From NCBI RefSeq assembly GCF_019320115.1, contig NC_089587.1, forward strand, positions 84,802,384 through 84,866,383: a stretch of 64,000 nt of DNA, written 5' to 3'. Below are positions 1 through 10,827 of the stretch, one piece after another (the stretch's first letter is position 1; every line of letters begins with the position of its first letter). The position numbers and the translations under genes are program-made. The notes beneath the pieces were generated by a model. It was not told where the DNA came from. It saw nothing but the letters and a program-made list of their open reading frames with translations, and made no database searches. This DNA comes from Miscanthus floridulus (Eukaryota; Streptophyta; Magnoliopsida; Poales; Poaceae).

Positions 1-34
1 CTTGGCACCGAGCTCGGCACCAGAGTGACTAGCG
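1..34 (+). repeat. Left terminal inverted repeat of the MULE (inner part, cut by window start)
   Basis: Starts with CTTGGCACCGAGCTCGG and continues into GAGTGACTAGCG. It pairs as an inverted repeat with 10545-10578 and as a direct repeat with 10583-10618. The outer left arm lies upstream of the window. Confidence 0.7.
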
Positions 35-546
35 CTGAACTTCCTGCCATTTAACCCCGGCCCAACCTTCATGCCCGAGCGTTCTTCCTCTTCTTTCTCC
101 TTCCTCTCGGGTTTTTTCTCTCCCCACTTCACCCTACCTCACAAATCGGCATATTGGACCTTGGAAACTTTTATTTGATCCGTAGATCTTCAAGAGCAAG
201 GTATCCTCGCTCCCCTCCTAGTTTTTTTCTCATCGATTCGGTATATATTAGTCGGATTTTTCAACCTAAGAATCGTCATGACTTAGGGTTTCATTCTATC
301 CCTCAATATATGTATTATACAACCGTAGGATGATGCCAAGGCGTGGAAAAGCTAGCAAACCTAGGCGCATGTAGTTATGTTATGGGTTTATTATTGTGCA
401 TCAAATGAAAAACCCTAGGTTTAGGGCTTAATGTTAATTGCTTTCGGTTCTTAGAACGAAATTGGTTGTATTGTAGTTATGGTTCGCATTGACATTTATT
501 TGTGATGTTTTGAGTTTTGTTTGTTAAATTACATCTATTTTGTTAG

Positions 547-2372
547 ATGCAAGAAATGTTTCGGGAGGAGTTTTGGCGAAAATGGGGTCGTCCTCGAGAA
601 TTATACCCCGATGCGTCTAGCAAAGATGCCTCCGCCCCTCCTGACCTCCCTGTCCCTAACTGTGACTGTGGTTTCCCGGCCCATGTTTTTCAATTGAAAC
701 ATCCGGACATAGCGGCGCGTTGCTTCTACACATGCAGTTGTTTTAATGTAAAAAATATTTCCACTATCCTTTTTCTGTATTTGTGTAAGTATGCTACTAA
801 TATTTTGTTGGAATCTCATTGTGTAGGACCATGAGAGGTGCTTTTTCTTTCAGTGGATCGATGGTGTAGATAAGTTTGATCCTAGGTACCTCCTTTTCAA
901 CTATTGGTTTAGAGGGAGACATCCACGTGAGCACTTCAAGCGGTGGGTTCCACCCCCTAACCCTCCACCAATGATGGCTAAGGAGAAGCACCTAGCTGTA
1001 GTTAGACGACTCGAGGAACCTCCTCTGTGCAATTATGGAGATCGGGCTGTGATAAACCCTGAGAATACATTGGAGTTTGTGTGTCCAAACAAGCATGAAG
1101 TAAGTGCAAAGTGTATGTGTTGAAATGTTGAGCTATATGTGTTCATGTACTAATGTCTACTTATTTAGGTGTTTTCAATGGCGAAATGTCGTTTCAAGGA
1201 GTGGTTGTATGGTCCTAAGAACCAATGGCTGGAAGAACCACGAAAGGTTAAGGAAAAGAAGAAAGAAAGGGTAATTTACAAAGCACCTCTTGTCATATGC
1301 GAATGTGGTGTTAAATCCAACTATGGCCTAGTCCCTTCAGAGCTTGGAATAGGCCATTATTGTGGCCATATGGTTGAGTATGATGAGGTTGGTTATTTTT
1401 GTGGTAAACATGAAATCATATTTTGTTTCTTTTGCTAAGACATATATGATATAATTTTTCATTTGAATAGAGCACTAGGAAATGCAGGTGGGAATGTTAT
1501 GATGGTCAAGCTAAGTTCTTGGATGAACTAAAGAAGAGGTAAGTAATTGCATGGAAGAGGGGATATGGACCTGACTATGTCAACCTATTCGTTAAACATC
1601 ACAAAGAAAAGATGCGTGAGTTTGCTAGACAACGCGGTATTTGTAACCCGATCGATGTTGGGCTTAACAAATGGGGATTGGAGAGATGTATGATGTTAGA
1701 GGAGGAGAGGGCAAGGAATGAGGCAAGGGAGGAGACACAGAGTACAGATGCAGGTACTTGAACGAGCATGTTGTTGCATTATGTGCCAGTGAGTGCTTGA
1801 AAGCATTTTTTTTCATTACCTGATTTTAAATGTAATATAATCGCGTTGCTAACTGATTGCATTTTATACATGAAGGGATTGGTTGCAGCGAGGAACATGC
1901 CACAGAGCTGGCTCATGCAAGGTATGAGGAGAAGTTAGATGAGCATAGATCACGAGTTGGTCGTACCGTTCAATCACCGATTGTGTTGTCTGATGAGGGG
2001 GACGAGGATGAGGACGACACTGGCAGACTGAGTGAGCTCATTGCTCTAGTAGAGGTGGGCTTGCAGGTGGCGCAGGAGGCTAAGGACGATACTAGCAGAC
2101 TATGCGAGCTCATCGCTCTAGCAGAGGTAGGGTTGCAGGCGGAGGAGGCTGAGGAAGACACTGGCAGACTGAGCGAGCTCATCGGTCTAGCAGAGGATGA
2201 TGATTACACGTTCTTCACTCAGGCCGCAGCAACTGCAGATGAAGCGAAGGCTGCTTACTACAGGCGATAGGCAGGTCAGAGCAATGTAGGTGAGCCTAGC
2301 CATAGCAATAGTGTTGTAGTAGAGGACTGGTACTCGGATGATGAGTTGCTTACTCAGTATGTTTCAGACTGA
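547..2372 (+). pseudogene. GRF-type zinc-finger protein gene, MULE cargo, degenerate
   Basis: Multi-exon gene. A probable 5' UTR intron (201-546) ends in TTGTTAG directly before the ATG at 547. Supported exons are 547-747, 827-1099, 1169-1387 and from 1471; all have GT/AG borders and keep frame. Exons 1-2 join a CDCG motif to FYTCSCFN and then CFFFQWIDG, the GRF zinc-finger pattern, a small zinc-binding fold of DNA-repair and plant proteins. A basic, Cys-containing region follows. After KKR a TAA at 1540-1542 interrupts a frame that otherwise continues to about 1760. A last exon near 1888-2372 encodes an acidic tail with three repeats and carries a TAG at 2268-2270. The function of these element-borne GRF proteins is unknown to me. 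The gene reads opposite to the other three cargo genes. Confidence 0.75.
2013..2197 (+). repeat. Three in-frame tandem repeats in the acidic tail of the GRF gene
   Basis: Three copies with spacings of 72 and 69 bp encode variants of DTGRLSELIALVEVGLQ followed by a short acidic linker. Spacing in multiples of three keeps the frame open, which suggests expansion while the gene was still coding. Confidence 0.8.
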
Positions 2373-2750
2373 GGATTTGAAAGTGTATTTGCCCCTATGT
2401 CTACTGTCGGCACGTACTTCTAGTATTATTATGTTGTTTAATGTGGCATAGTATTGAACTTTTCATTATGTGGTTGTTTTCATTATTTATGGTCTCAATA
2501 TTCTGCTTAATGTTACGGACATATTGAAATGTGAACACGTGCTGCAAATAAAACCTAACGACGTACGACATTATATAATTCAACACACAAAACACATGAA
2601 ATGGCATGTGAGAACATGTACTGAACCTGGGTATAGAGTTTTCCTTCGACTAAACCTAACATGCCTTAGGTAATTAAACCAAACAACAAACACATAGATG
2701 TGGCATATGAATAAGAGAAAGTCATCCTAGTAGTGTGGCCACATCACAAA
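2373..2750. other. Intergenic stretch between convergent MULE genes
   Basis: AT-rich sequence between the 3' ends of the plus-strand GRF gene and the minus-strand GRF-like gene. No gene, hairpin terminus or repeat seen. Confidence 0.5.
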
Positions 2751-3395
2751 TTATGTTGCATCTTCTCCATAGTAGCCTCCCATTGTTGTTGTTGGTGGTG
2801 GCGGGGATGACGGGGGAGGCCCCTTGTTCTTGTGGTTAGGGTAGGTGCAATATGGATCATTGCAGAGTGCCTCTTGTGAATCGGCACCATTGTTGTTGTT
2901 GTCATGTCCGTCATCCTTGTAACCGCTGCTAACTTCCCTTTCTAGACCAAAGATACGGTCCTACAGGTAGTAGATGTATTCCGCATGTAGATAAATAGGT
3001 CGAGGATCAACCCACCTAGTGAACCCATAGTTTTGTTTGGCCAAGGAAGACTACAATAAGTATGTCGTGTAAGTTATATAGAAGAGGAACATATTGAAGA
3101 AACAAATAGTAATAGAAATTACCCATGCTCGCGGGCATTTGAAGAAATAACGACCTCCATCTATTCCCTCGGTGAACATCTACACTAGGCAGTCCTCACC
3201 ATGCATGCATTTTGGCCACTCTTCTTTCCTTTCATCGTATCCTCTCAGTGGTGTCTCTTTGGTGAAATCACTTTTGCTCTCAACTGGGAACCTCTCATAA
3301 AGAGCTTCCTCAAAGAAATCAGGACAAAGAGGACCCTCCCACCTAATGGTAGTTCCCTTCCCCTTTCCTCTCCCTCTGGATGACCCTCTAGACAT
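2751..3395 (-). pseudogene. Second GRF-like zinc-finger gene, two exons, degenerate
   Basis: Exon 1 (3395-3123) starts MSRGSSRGRGKGKG, a basic N-terminus, then runs through a Cys/His segment ending CMHGEDCLV and a segment with GGRYFFKCPRAW. Exon 2 (3050-2751) opens with NYGFTRWVDP and ends in an Asn run and a Pro-rich, Tyr-containing tail. The C..C / RYFFKC / FTRWVD arrangement resembles a GRF zinc finger split over two exons, as in the plus-strand gene. In-frame TAG codons at 3182-3180 and 2963-2961 interrupt it; both fit CAG-to-TAG changes. The start was placed at the ATG just before the Gly/Arg-rich stretch because the extension upstream looks like 5' UTR. The role is unknown. It lies 685 bp from the end of the mobile-domain gene, on the same strand. 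Confidence 0.65.
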
Positions 3396-4079
3396 TGGTA
3401 CTGCAATGAAAGAAAATACTGAGGAGTGTTCTTCTTTCTTGTTGTGTGTGTGAATGAGAGGGAGTGAGTGGTTATTTATAGGTTGAGAGGAGGAATGGAG
3501 GCCTCTCAATGTGCCATGTCAGCGATCCGTGTGCCTCTTCACCTCAGCCCTTGGATCAAATAGTCATAAGATGGATGGTGGAGATAGAGTGGAGTTGTGC
3601 TTCCTTGCATGCCAGTACTATGTCAGTGAAGTGATAAATCACTACTGTCCTTATATCTGAAAAGTCTATTTTTATTGTCTGAAAAGCATAGATTAATTCA
3701 CTGTTGCTTGGTAACCCAAGATTCATCTACAAAGTGTATGTATGATACGTTTAGATTATACACATTCTAATAAATTTACATTTAATCTGTGTACTACATT
3801 TGTGCCTTTTTAGCAGTGTAGTATGATTAATGATTGATGGAAAAAATTTGCAAGAGTTTCCCTTATTTTAGGAGCATCCACAGTTACAAACAGAGACATC
3901 ATTATATATTCCAAACATTTAATCATCCAAGGAGCATAATGCAACCACAACGAACATCACAACCAACATAATATGTCCTACACAGTCCAAATAGTCCACA
4001 ATGTCCGTACAGTCCCAAATAGTTACAGAAAAGTAAATACAAAATCCATAATAGTGCATACTAACAACTACCACATCCC
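3396..4079. other. Spacer between MULE cargo genes
   Basis: Contains the presumed promoter and 5' UTR of the minus-strand GRF-like gene and the 3' flank of the mobile-domain gene. AT-rich with no further coding signal seen. Confidence 0.45.
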
Positions 4080-6542
4080 TCACTGCCTCCTACTCTTGCC
4101 CTTACCCTTGTGACCGAGAGCGCTCATACCTAGAGTGTAAGGGTCACGCGGATGGCGTCGCCTAGTGCCTAGAGGCGGTGTAGGATGAGTCAAGGGAGCA
4201 TCATGGAGCTGAGAGGGGCCAAGCTCCTCGTGCCTCTTGTCCACGTCATCGTCGTCGTCTTCCTCATCCTCGTCCCTATCCCCTATAGCTGCTTGGCTAG
4301 AGGAACCCAAGCCTCCTCTGCCTATGAAAGGAATGTACACGTCTTGCGTTGTGTCTGTCCTACAACCACAACGACCAGCCACACGGCGTAGACGACGTGA
4401 CAGCCTCTGTTGTACAAAATTATGTTAACTGAAAGAATCTAATGTATTAATGATATGTTTGAAAGAATATTTTTAATCTTACATCCAGGAAGCTAACCAT
4501 GTAGTCATCCGTGACTCTTGGCCGAATGCGCTCAATCTCTTCAACTAAGCATTTGAGTGTATTGCCCTGCAACAAAGTTCTCAGTAATAATACTTCTAAA
4601 CAAATAGCAATAGGTTTTGTTTTCTTTTGTACAAGAATCTAACGTATTATAAGGGTGATACGGCTTGAAGGTGGCACTAACTAAAATAGATAACTCCTAA
4701 TGTCGGTCCAAGAACGCCTAATGTACTGTTGTGCAACTTAATGTAGAAAAATAAGGCAATTGGCTTACCACTCTGTCCAAGATCGGTCCTGCCTCCACCT
4801 GCCTTCCTGCATGAGTCGATTGGTCATACGCCGTGTCTTCATTATCAGAGGACTCAATGTCGGCATAGTCATCTTCTATCCACTATACCCTCAGCCTGCA
4901 ACATGTCGCACGCTGGTACCAAGCTTGGTACCGCCTGAACTCACGATTTGTGTGTGGCTCATTGTTGTCGTCCATGTTGTCGTGCATCTCCTCCCATTGC
5001 TCAATGAAGGACTGGTGGTGCTTCTCCTAGTCAAAAATCTTCTTGTTCTTATGACGATCCAACCTGCATGTATGTCATTATTACTTGAATCCATGTACTT
5101 GTCACCATATTAACAGAAATGGATCATCATGAGACTTTTGAAATATCAAAACACTTACTTGTGTAAGTCAACGCCAGTCGAGAATGGAGCCATAGGCCAA
5201 AGCTGTCTCACTCCAAATTGGCATGCAACCCTATCTGGCAAGTGAAACTCAATAGCATAGAAGCATATTAGAGGGCACCTCATCCTATAGAAGTCATCGT
5301 CGAACCCACAAACATTGCTCAGCTAAAAAGGAAGTGCGCCCTTTCCACCGTACGTCTCCCACTCCACCTGCAACATGTCCAAACAAGATGTTAGATGGTA
5401 TACTAATCCTTTTCAAACCAGCATGGAAAATAAAATTTACTTACACTAGACGCCATCAGCGTGTCTAGCTTATTTGTGAACTCAATGTACGCCCGGTCTA
5501 ACCTCGCGTACGGAACCCTGACCTAGTCCCAAAGGTACGCCCACATTGGCTGCCGACTTGGAGGCTAACCTTGGAACCACTCACGATGAGCCAGAACCTC
5601 TGGATGGCCAACTGGAAGATGAGTCCACATCCACAGCTATAATAGGTACACGCATCCACCAAGTGACACGTTGGACAAAGACCAATGACACCCCTCATAC
5701 AGCTGCCAGTATAGAAAACACAAGACTACAGAGCCCCAGCTGTAGTGACACGCCTAGTCCTAGTCACTGAGGCAGTGGACCCACATCCAGGACGCACTAT
5801 CACCCATGGCATCAGGGAAGAGAACATAGGCAAATAGGTGTAGGATCCACGCCCTGCAGTAGTACCCAACTATCTCCTCATCTACCTCCTCGGGGCACTA
5901 TGTAAACTCTTCCCGTAGCCAGGAGATGAGAACTCCAGAAGTGTGATCCCCTTGCTCGCCAAGCTCATGCCCAAGGAAGGCCTCCACTCGTGCTCTCTAG
6001 CCCTCTAACCTGCACTGCCCGGTGACTGAGTTGCTGTGAATCCTTAGGCCTAGCATCTTCTAACAGTCCTAGAGCGTGACTGTCATCTCCCCGAAAGGTA
6101 GGTGGAAGCTGTGAGTCTTTGGCCGCCACCTATATTTAAGACAAAGCAAGATTACTTGTCAAAAAGGCAATCGCATGAATAAATGGCCATGAATGGAGGC
6201 AATGATTCAATTTAATACCTGTCAACCAACGTAGTTGTGGCCGCTGAGTTGAACTTGGGCAACCCACGATGAACCTAAGAAGAGATGACATCCAGGCCAG
6301 CTCTTTACAGGAAAGGAGTGTACCTATCGTCGTACCGCATGTCCAAGAACCCACTGTGGGTTCTAGGATGAAGGAGCGGAAGGTCCTGCATCGAATAAAA
6401 CATAGTCTCATGTTACTTCATGAACACATATACGCTCACCATATTTTGAACAAAACTTATAGATTATTACCTGCCCCAGCGCTATGAGACGTCCTCGGTG
6501 GGTCGCCTCATACGTCGGGTCGAGCAGGTGGAATTGCGCCAT
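4080..6542 (-). pseudogene. Plant mobile domain (PMD, MAIN-like) protein gene, MULE cargo
   Basis: Seven exons with GT/AG borders can be traced: 6542-6471, 6385-6219, 6129-5445, 5367-5159, 5063-4769, 4566-4483 and 4406-4080. The N-terminus MAQFHLLDPTYEATHRGR, the following DLPLLHPRTHSGFLDMRYDD and the exon-3 block WRPKTHSFHLPFGEMTVTL are hallmarks of the plant mobile domain, found in MAIN/MAIL proteins and in transposon-borne relatives. The C-terminal exon is acidic then basic. Host MAIN-like proteins act in the nucleus in transposon silencing and genome stability; what transposon-borne copies do is not settled. Many in-frame stops are present (for example two in exon 2 and more than six in exon 3), mostly TAG where Gln or Trp is expected, so it is a pseudogene. 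Splice sites are largely preserved. Confidence 0.85.
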
Positions 6543-6727
6543 CCTACAAAAAAAGTGAATGAATTAGAATTTCAATATACAATGAAACATGAACTTAGAA
6601 ATGTATAAGTAATTGACACAAATACAGGCATAAATTGAGACATACATAATTAATTAAATGAATACGACAAATATAAAATAATAAAATCAACCAATAGTCG
6701 CACCTCACTAATCTACCAATGGCAACT

Positions 6728-9478
6728 TCATAAATTATGGCCAAGTCTATCGCACTTGCCACGCTCGTACTGCTCGGGGTCAGTAACAAATGGAGTTCCT
6801 CTCCCATGCCTCATTCTTCTGGGTATCTGATCTATAACCGTCCTGTGCCTCATCCTCTGCCTTGATCCACGCTTGTTCCAACGGTAAGCTAGATCCACAA
6901 TATACTTTGGCCCATCAGATGGAGGCCACTCTCTAGGGTCCTGGAAAGGCACGAAGCGGGGGCTCCATGTGTGCACAAGCGTGTCGACACTAAACTCGTG
7001 AGATATCCTCCTCTCGATATTATAGTTGCGATGCATAGCTGCTACCACCAAATGAGAACATAGAAAGTGGTACTGCCTTTGTTTACCACAAGTGCATTTG
7101 AAATCTTGGAGGACAACCACATGGATCCTCGACTCTCAGACCTCACCATCGGACATTGTACCTCCCCTATGCTCGACCTAATAAGTCCCTGTGGCATGGT
7201 CAAAGCATGTAACCTCATGTGTGTCAGCCCTTTCTGTTGCCTTCTCTAGGTGTGTCTTTGGTTTCGGAGCCCATATCTCTCCATCACTCCGCAACTGTAA
7301 TGCATGGGCGTGTCTATCGTTGAACCAGGCAACAAGCTTATAGAAGGTGAATTGAATGATTGCATTCATGGGCATACCATGTATCCCCAATAGCAACTTA
7401 TTGAATGACTCCGCCATGTTGCTGCACTGAAACTTGTACCTCCATCCACTGGCGTCGTGAGCTCTCGTCCATTTCTCCAAATCCCTCATCAAACTTGTCA
7501 GCCATTGTCTACCTTATGCATTTGATGCGGTTCTGACCTGCTCCAACTTTTCCTAAAAGTACTTGTCCTCAAGCTGTCAAGTAGCCTCCTAGAACAGATC
7601 AAAGTTACCCTTCACACCATCCTTCCAGAGTAGATTCTCGGCAAGATGCCGAGTACACCAATGATGGTGCAAAGGTGCATACCCCTCTATCTGCTCTCGC
7701 ATGGCATTAAGTATGCACTGGTGCCTATCAGATATGATGCCAACCTCCCTACTAGGCCTAACCACGTGTATTCGGACTAGCCTCAAGAACCATCGCCAAC
7801 TGTCATTGTTCTCCTTCTCAACCAAAGCAAATGCCAAATGAACCAACTTGTTGTTCATGTCACAGGATATGGCTATAAGAAGTGTGCCCTGGTATTTGCC
7901 AATCAAGAATGTATCATTAATGGAGAAGATGGGACGACAGTGCCTAAAGGCCTCGACACACTGAGGGAAGCACTAGAAAGCATGAAAGAATATCTGCCTC
8001 CTATCCTTTCATGCATTTGGTTTTGGGATGTACTCATAATGCATGCCTGGATTCACCGCTTTGATTGCATTGAAAAGAACTAGTAGCTGCTCATACCCAT
8101 CCTCCCAGTCCCCATATATCATCTTCCATGCTCGATGCTTAGCCCTCCATGCTTTACCATAAGTTATCACATAACCTCCATACAATGCCTCAACGGTCCT
8201 GATAATTGTCCTCACCTTCATGTTGGGTTCTCCCTGCAAAATTCCCATCAACCGCTTAGCAATGTGGGTAGATGTCAACTGCCGATGCCTTAGTGTTAGC
8301 TCATGGTTAGCACAATTGTGTGGCCTGACAACTTTTGTGATCTTCTATTTTTTGGTGACCTGTTGCTTCCTTGCACAAACCCTCCATGGGCAGCATTCTT
8401 TGTCACACACAATTGTGTAACGGCACTCCGCATATGAATGCAATACCTTGAAAGGTCTCTTTCATATCACTACAAAAGCCTGCAACCACCTCTTCAATGC
8501 AGGGAGGTCATTGAACACTCTCCCATTCTCAATTACCATGTTAGGACCGGCCTCAGGAGCTTTTAGGAGCTCATCATCACGTCCTTCTACAAACGCCTGA
8601 TCAAAATGAGCAAGATCGCTGAACTCGTGAACTCTAGGATCACGACGGCCGGGAAAGATACGCCTCAGCATCTCAACATCACTCTCTATTAGCTCTCCAA
8701 CAGGGCGATCATCATCAAAATCAAGAGTCCTAGTCATCTCATATGGCTTTGAATCATGCATAATTTCAACACTATTGGAGCCATGGAATCCATCTCCAAA
8801 GTGCACTTGCACAGCAACAGGGGGCACATCCACATTCTCAGGAATGTCTCCTGCAACATAAGTAGAGAAATGAGGAAATAATGAAAGAAATAGATGTAAG
8901 GAATGGGGTAAGCTCCTAAAAACCATGCGGTTAAGACACTTACTCAGATGATTCTGTGTCAAAGGGATCTCATGGGGAGGATCTGCCATGGAAACATGAG
9001 TCTAACAACCATCTCCAACTACCGCATTGGGGGCAGATTGAGCATCGAGAACCATAGGTGCAATCTCCACATGCATATAAGGTTCTAGAACAGGAGGGTC
9101 AATGTGTGCCTGCTGATCCATTACTGGGGAAAACCCATGAGGGATGGGATCAACTAACACCCAATGCACAACCACGTCCAAACATTGCAGCTAGCTGTTC
9201 ATAGCCGATCTCACATAGTTCTCCCACCAATCCGCACAACAAATTAAGATCATTCGCCTGAGGATGTTGGGATGAGAACCTAGGTGCAGTACACCATCAA
9301 CTGCAATGCCATCATCTCCAAGGCAATGCAGCTCCTCCCAAGCCCTTGCAACCATCTCACAAAATAAAGGCCTATCATTGAATAGCACAGGCATGCGTTG
9401 CATGTCAACAAACTCAACATATCCATAGCGATCGCTTTCAACGGTGCCTCCATAATATATGGTCACTAGGTTGTCCAT
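6728..9478 (-). pseudogene. MULE (MuDR-type) transposase with SWIM zinc finger
   Basis: Starts MDNLVTIYYGG (9478), the usual N-terminal region of these proteins, then an acidic linker, a small intron (about 8943-8851, 93 bp), the MuDR N-terminal zinc-binding region (FNDLPALKRWLQ, about 8510), the DDE core (GKYQGTLLIAISCD and IISDRHQCILNAM, 7906-7589) and a SWIM finger CTCGKQRQYHFLCSH near 7090. It would cut and rejoin the element ends in the nucleus. One frame runs through the whole 2.75 kb with no frameshift, but about eleven in-frame stops occur (for example at 9193, 8011, 7591 and 7180). The first catalytic Asp appears changed to Asn (codon 7918-7916). Not functional. Family assignment is firm; the exact protein end (6728) is likely. 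Confidence 0.9.
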
Positions 9479-10544
9479 CTAGTTCAAACACGTAACGAAA
9501 CACATGTCCTTTAGTCCAAACTAGATGATAGATAGTACCTAACAAGTACTTTCTAACTTCAAACTAAGTAAATAAGATAATAACTACGTATATATATACA
9601 GTGTACTCACTAAATAGCTAGATCATATTTAGTTAACTAAACATGTAACTATATATCTAAGTAGCTATCTAACTATATCTATGTACCAATGTATCTATGT
9701 TTCTATCTATCTACATATATATCTCACTAGATCACTAAATAAATCAACTACCTGAGTCATAACATTAACTAGTAAATAACAAATGCCAACTAAGTAGGTA
9801 CATTGCATATTCATAATTTTTACCTTTCCAACGACTGATCCATGGACGTCGACGGAGTCATAGCGGACGATGGGCGTGGGTGAGGCCGACGATCTAGGTC
9901 GGCAGTGGCACGGCTGGCCGCTGCAGGTGGCAGGGCCGGCGGTGGTGTGGCCGACGACAGCGGTGGCGCGCGGTGGGCGTGGGATGCCTAGGGCTCCGCG
10001 CGGTGAGTCTGGCTCAATGGGCATGGGAGGCACGGCGGCCATGGCTGAAGCTGATGGTGGTGGGCAGCAAGGTAGGGTGAGGCCAAGGTGAGGAGAGGGC
10101 ACAGCGTGGGTGTAGGAATCAGCGAGGAGACCGGGGCATGGGCGGAGGGGCACTGGCCGTGGCGCGGTGGCAGCAGCGTGGCACGGGTGGCCAGCCATGG
10201 GCAATGATGTGGCATGGGGGGGCGGCATGCCCGTGGGGCTCGGTGCTCCTGCACGCCGAGGCACGGCGGCCACAGGGCGCGGTGCTTCTACATGCCGAGG
10301 CACGGTGGCCGCGGGGCATGGGCTGTCCATGGCGGCATGGTGTGGGGCGGGCTCGGGGCGGCCGTGGTGGTGCTCGGCGGGCTTAGGGCATGGGTGCGGG
10401 CGCGGGCACGGCGCGACATGGGCGAGGGTGGCCGGTGGAGGCGTGTGCGGCGGCGGCGGCGAAGCTCGGCTCTGCTCTGCTAGGGCAAGAGAGGGAGAGG
10501 AAGAGAGGAAGTGAGGGGTGGGGCCCATAGGTAATAAAGGCTCG
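9479..10544 (-). promoter_or_regulatory. Leader and GC-rich promoter-like zone upstream of MULE transposase
   Basis: 9479-9840 is AT-rich with many short TA-rich words. 9840-10520 is very GC-rich, with a 41-bp near-tandem repeat around 10238-10316 and many CG dinucleotides. It lies between the transposase start and the right terminal repeat, where the transposase promoter should be. A long Pro/Ala-rich reading frame (9707-10555, minus) is open here, but its composition is what GC-rich DNA gives by chance. A captured host promoter or first exon is an alternative. Confidence 0.4.
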
Positions 10545-10827
10545 ACGCCAGTCACTCTAGCGCCGAGCTTGGTGCCAAGATCTATGGCACCGAGCTCGGC
10601 GCCAGAGTGACTAGCGCCAAGCTTCCTACCGTGTCACCTTCTACGTTCGCTTCGAGCCTAGGAGCTCGACGCTAGGGACGCTGGCACCGAGACATGTTAG
10701 CTCGGTGCCAGCATCAATGGCGCCGAACTAATGGTCCATATTCTAAAATCTTTTCTCCAGAGGTCTATTTATGAAAAACTTAAAAAAGGCTAAAATGTAA
10801 AAAATTCGCCTATAAAAGTCGCCAGTA
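10545..10827 (-). repeat. Right terminal repeat of the MULE with nested palindromes
   Basis: 10547-10578 and 10584-10618 form an inverted pair around a loop of a few bases; each arm carries GGCACC(A/G)AGCTCGGCGC. A second perfect hairpin lies at 10680-10712. The repeat continues through an AT-rich stretch to about 10827. The inner arm matches window start 1-34 in inverted orientation. Confidence 0.65.
10680..10712. repeat. Perfect 12-bp hairpin in MULE terminal repeat
   Basis: GCTGGCACCGAG (10680-10691) pairs exactly with CTCGGTGCCAGC (10701-10712) across a 9-base loop. It shares its core with the other palindromes of the terminal repeat. Confidence 0.85.

Larger units (their letters stand above)
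1..10827. mobile_element. Large Mutator-like element (MULE) with four degenerate genes
   Basis: The block is bounded by inverted terminal sequence: positions 1-34 match the reverse complement of 10545-10578. Inside lie, in order, a GRF zinc-finger gene (+), a GRF-like gene (-), a plant mobile domain gene (-) and a MULE transposase with SWIM finger (-). The outer part of the right terminal repeat seems to run to about 10827, where palindrome-rich sequence and a short AT-rich stretch give way to LTR-like sequence. The corresponding outer left end lies before the window, so the element exceeds 10.8 kb. Every gene is broken, so the element is not autonomous now. The exact right end and the 9-bp target duplication typical of MULEs cannot be checked because the left flank is absent. 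Confidence 0.8.

Noticed and set aside
6728..9478. Functional transposase rescued by RNA editing or stop readthrough
   Set aside because: Plant nuclear transcripts do not undergo such editing, and many stops plus a lost catalytic residue argue for a dead gene.
10138..10514. Overlapping Gly/Arg/Ala-rich plus-strand frames
   Set aside because: Shadows of the same GC-rich tract; three frames overlap with no motif.
9707..10555. A 282-codon minus-strand frame rich in Pro, Ala and His
   Set aside because: The tract is so GC-rich that several frames stay open on both strands. No domain, and the composition is what random GC-rich DNA gives.
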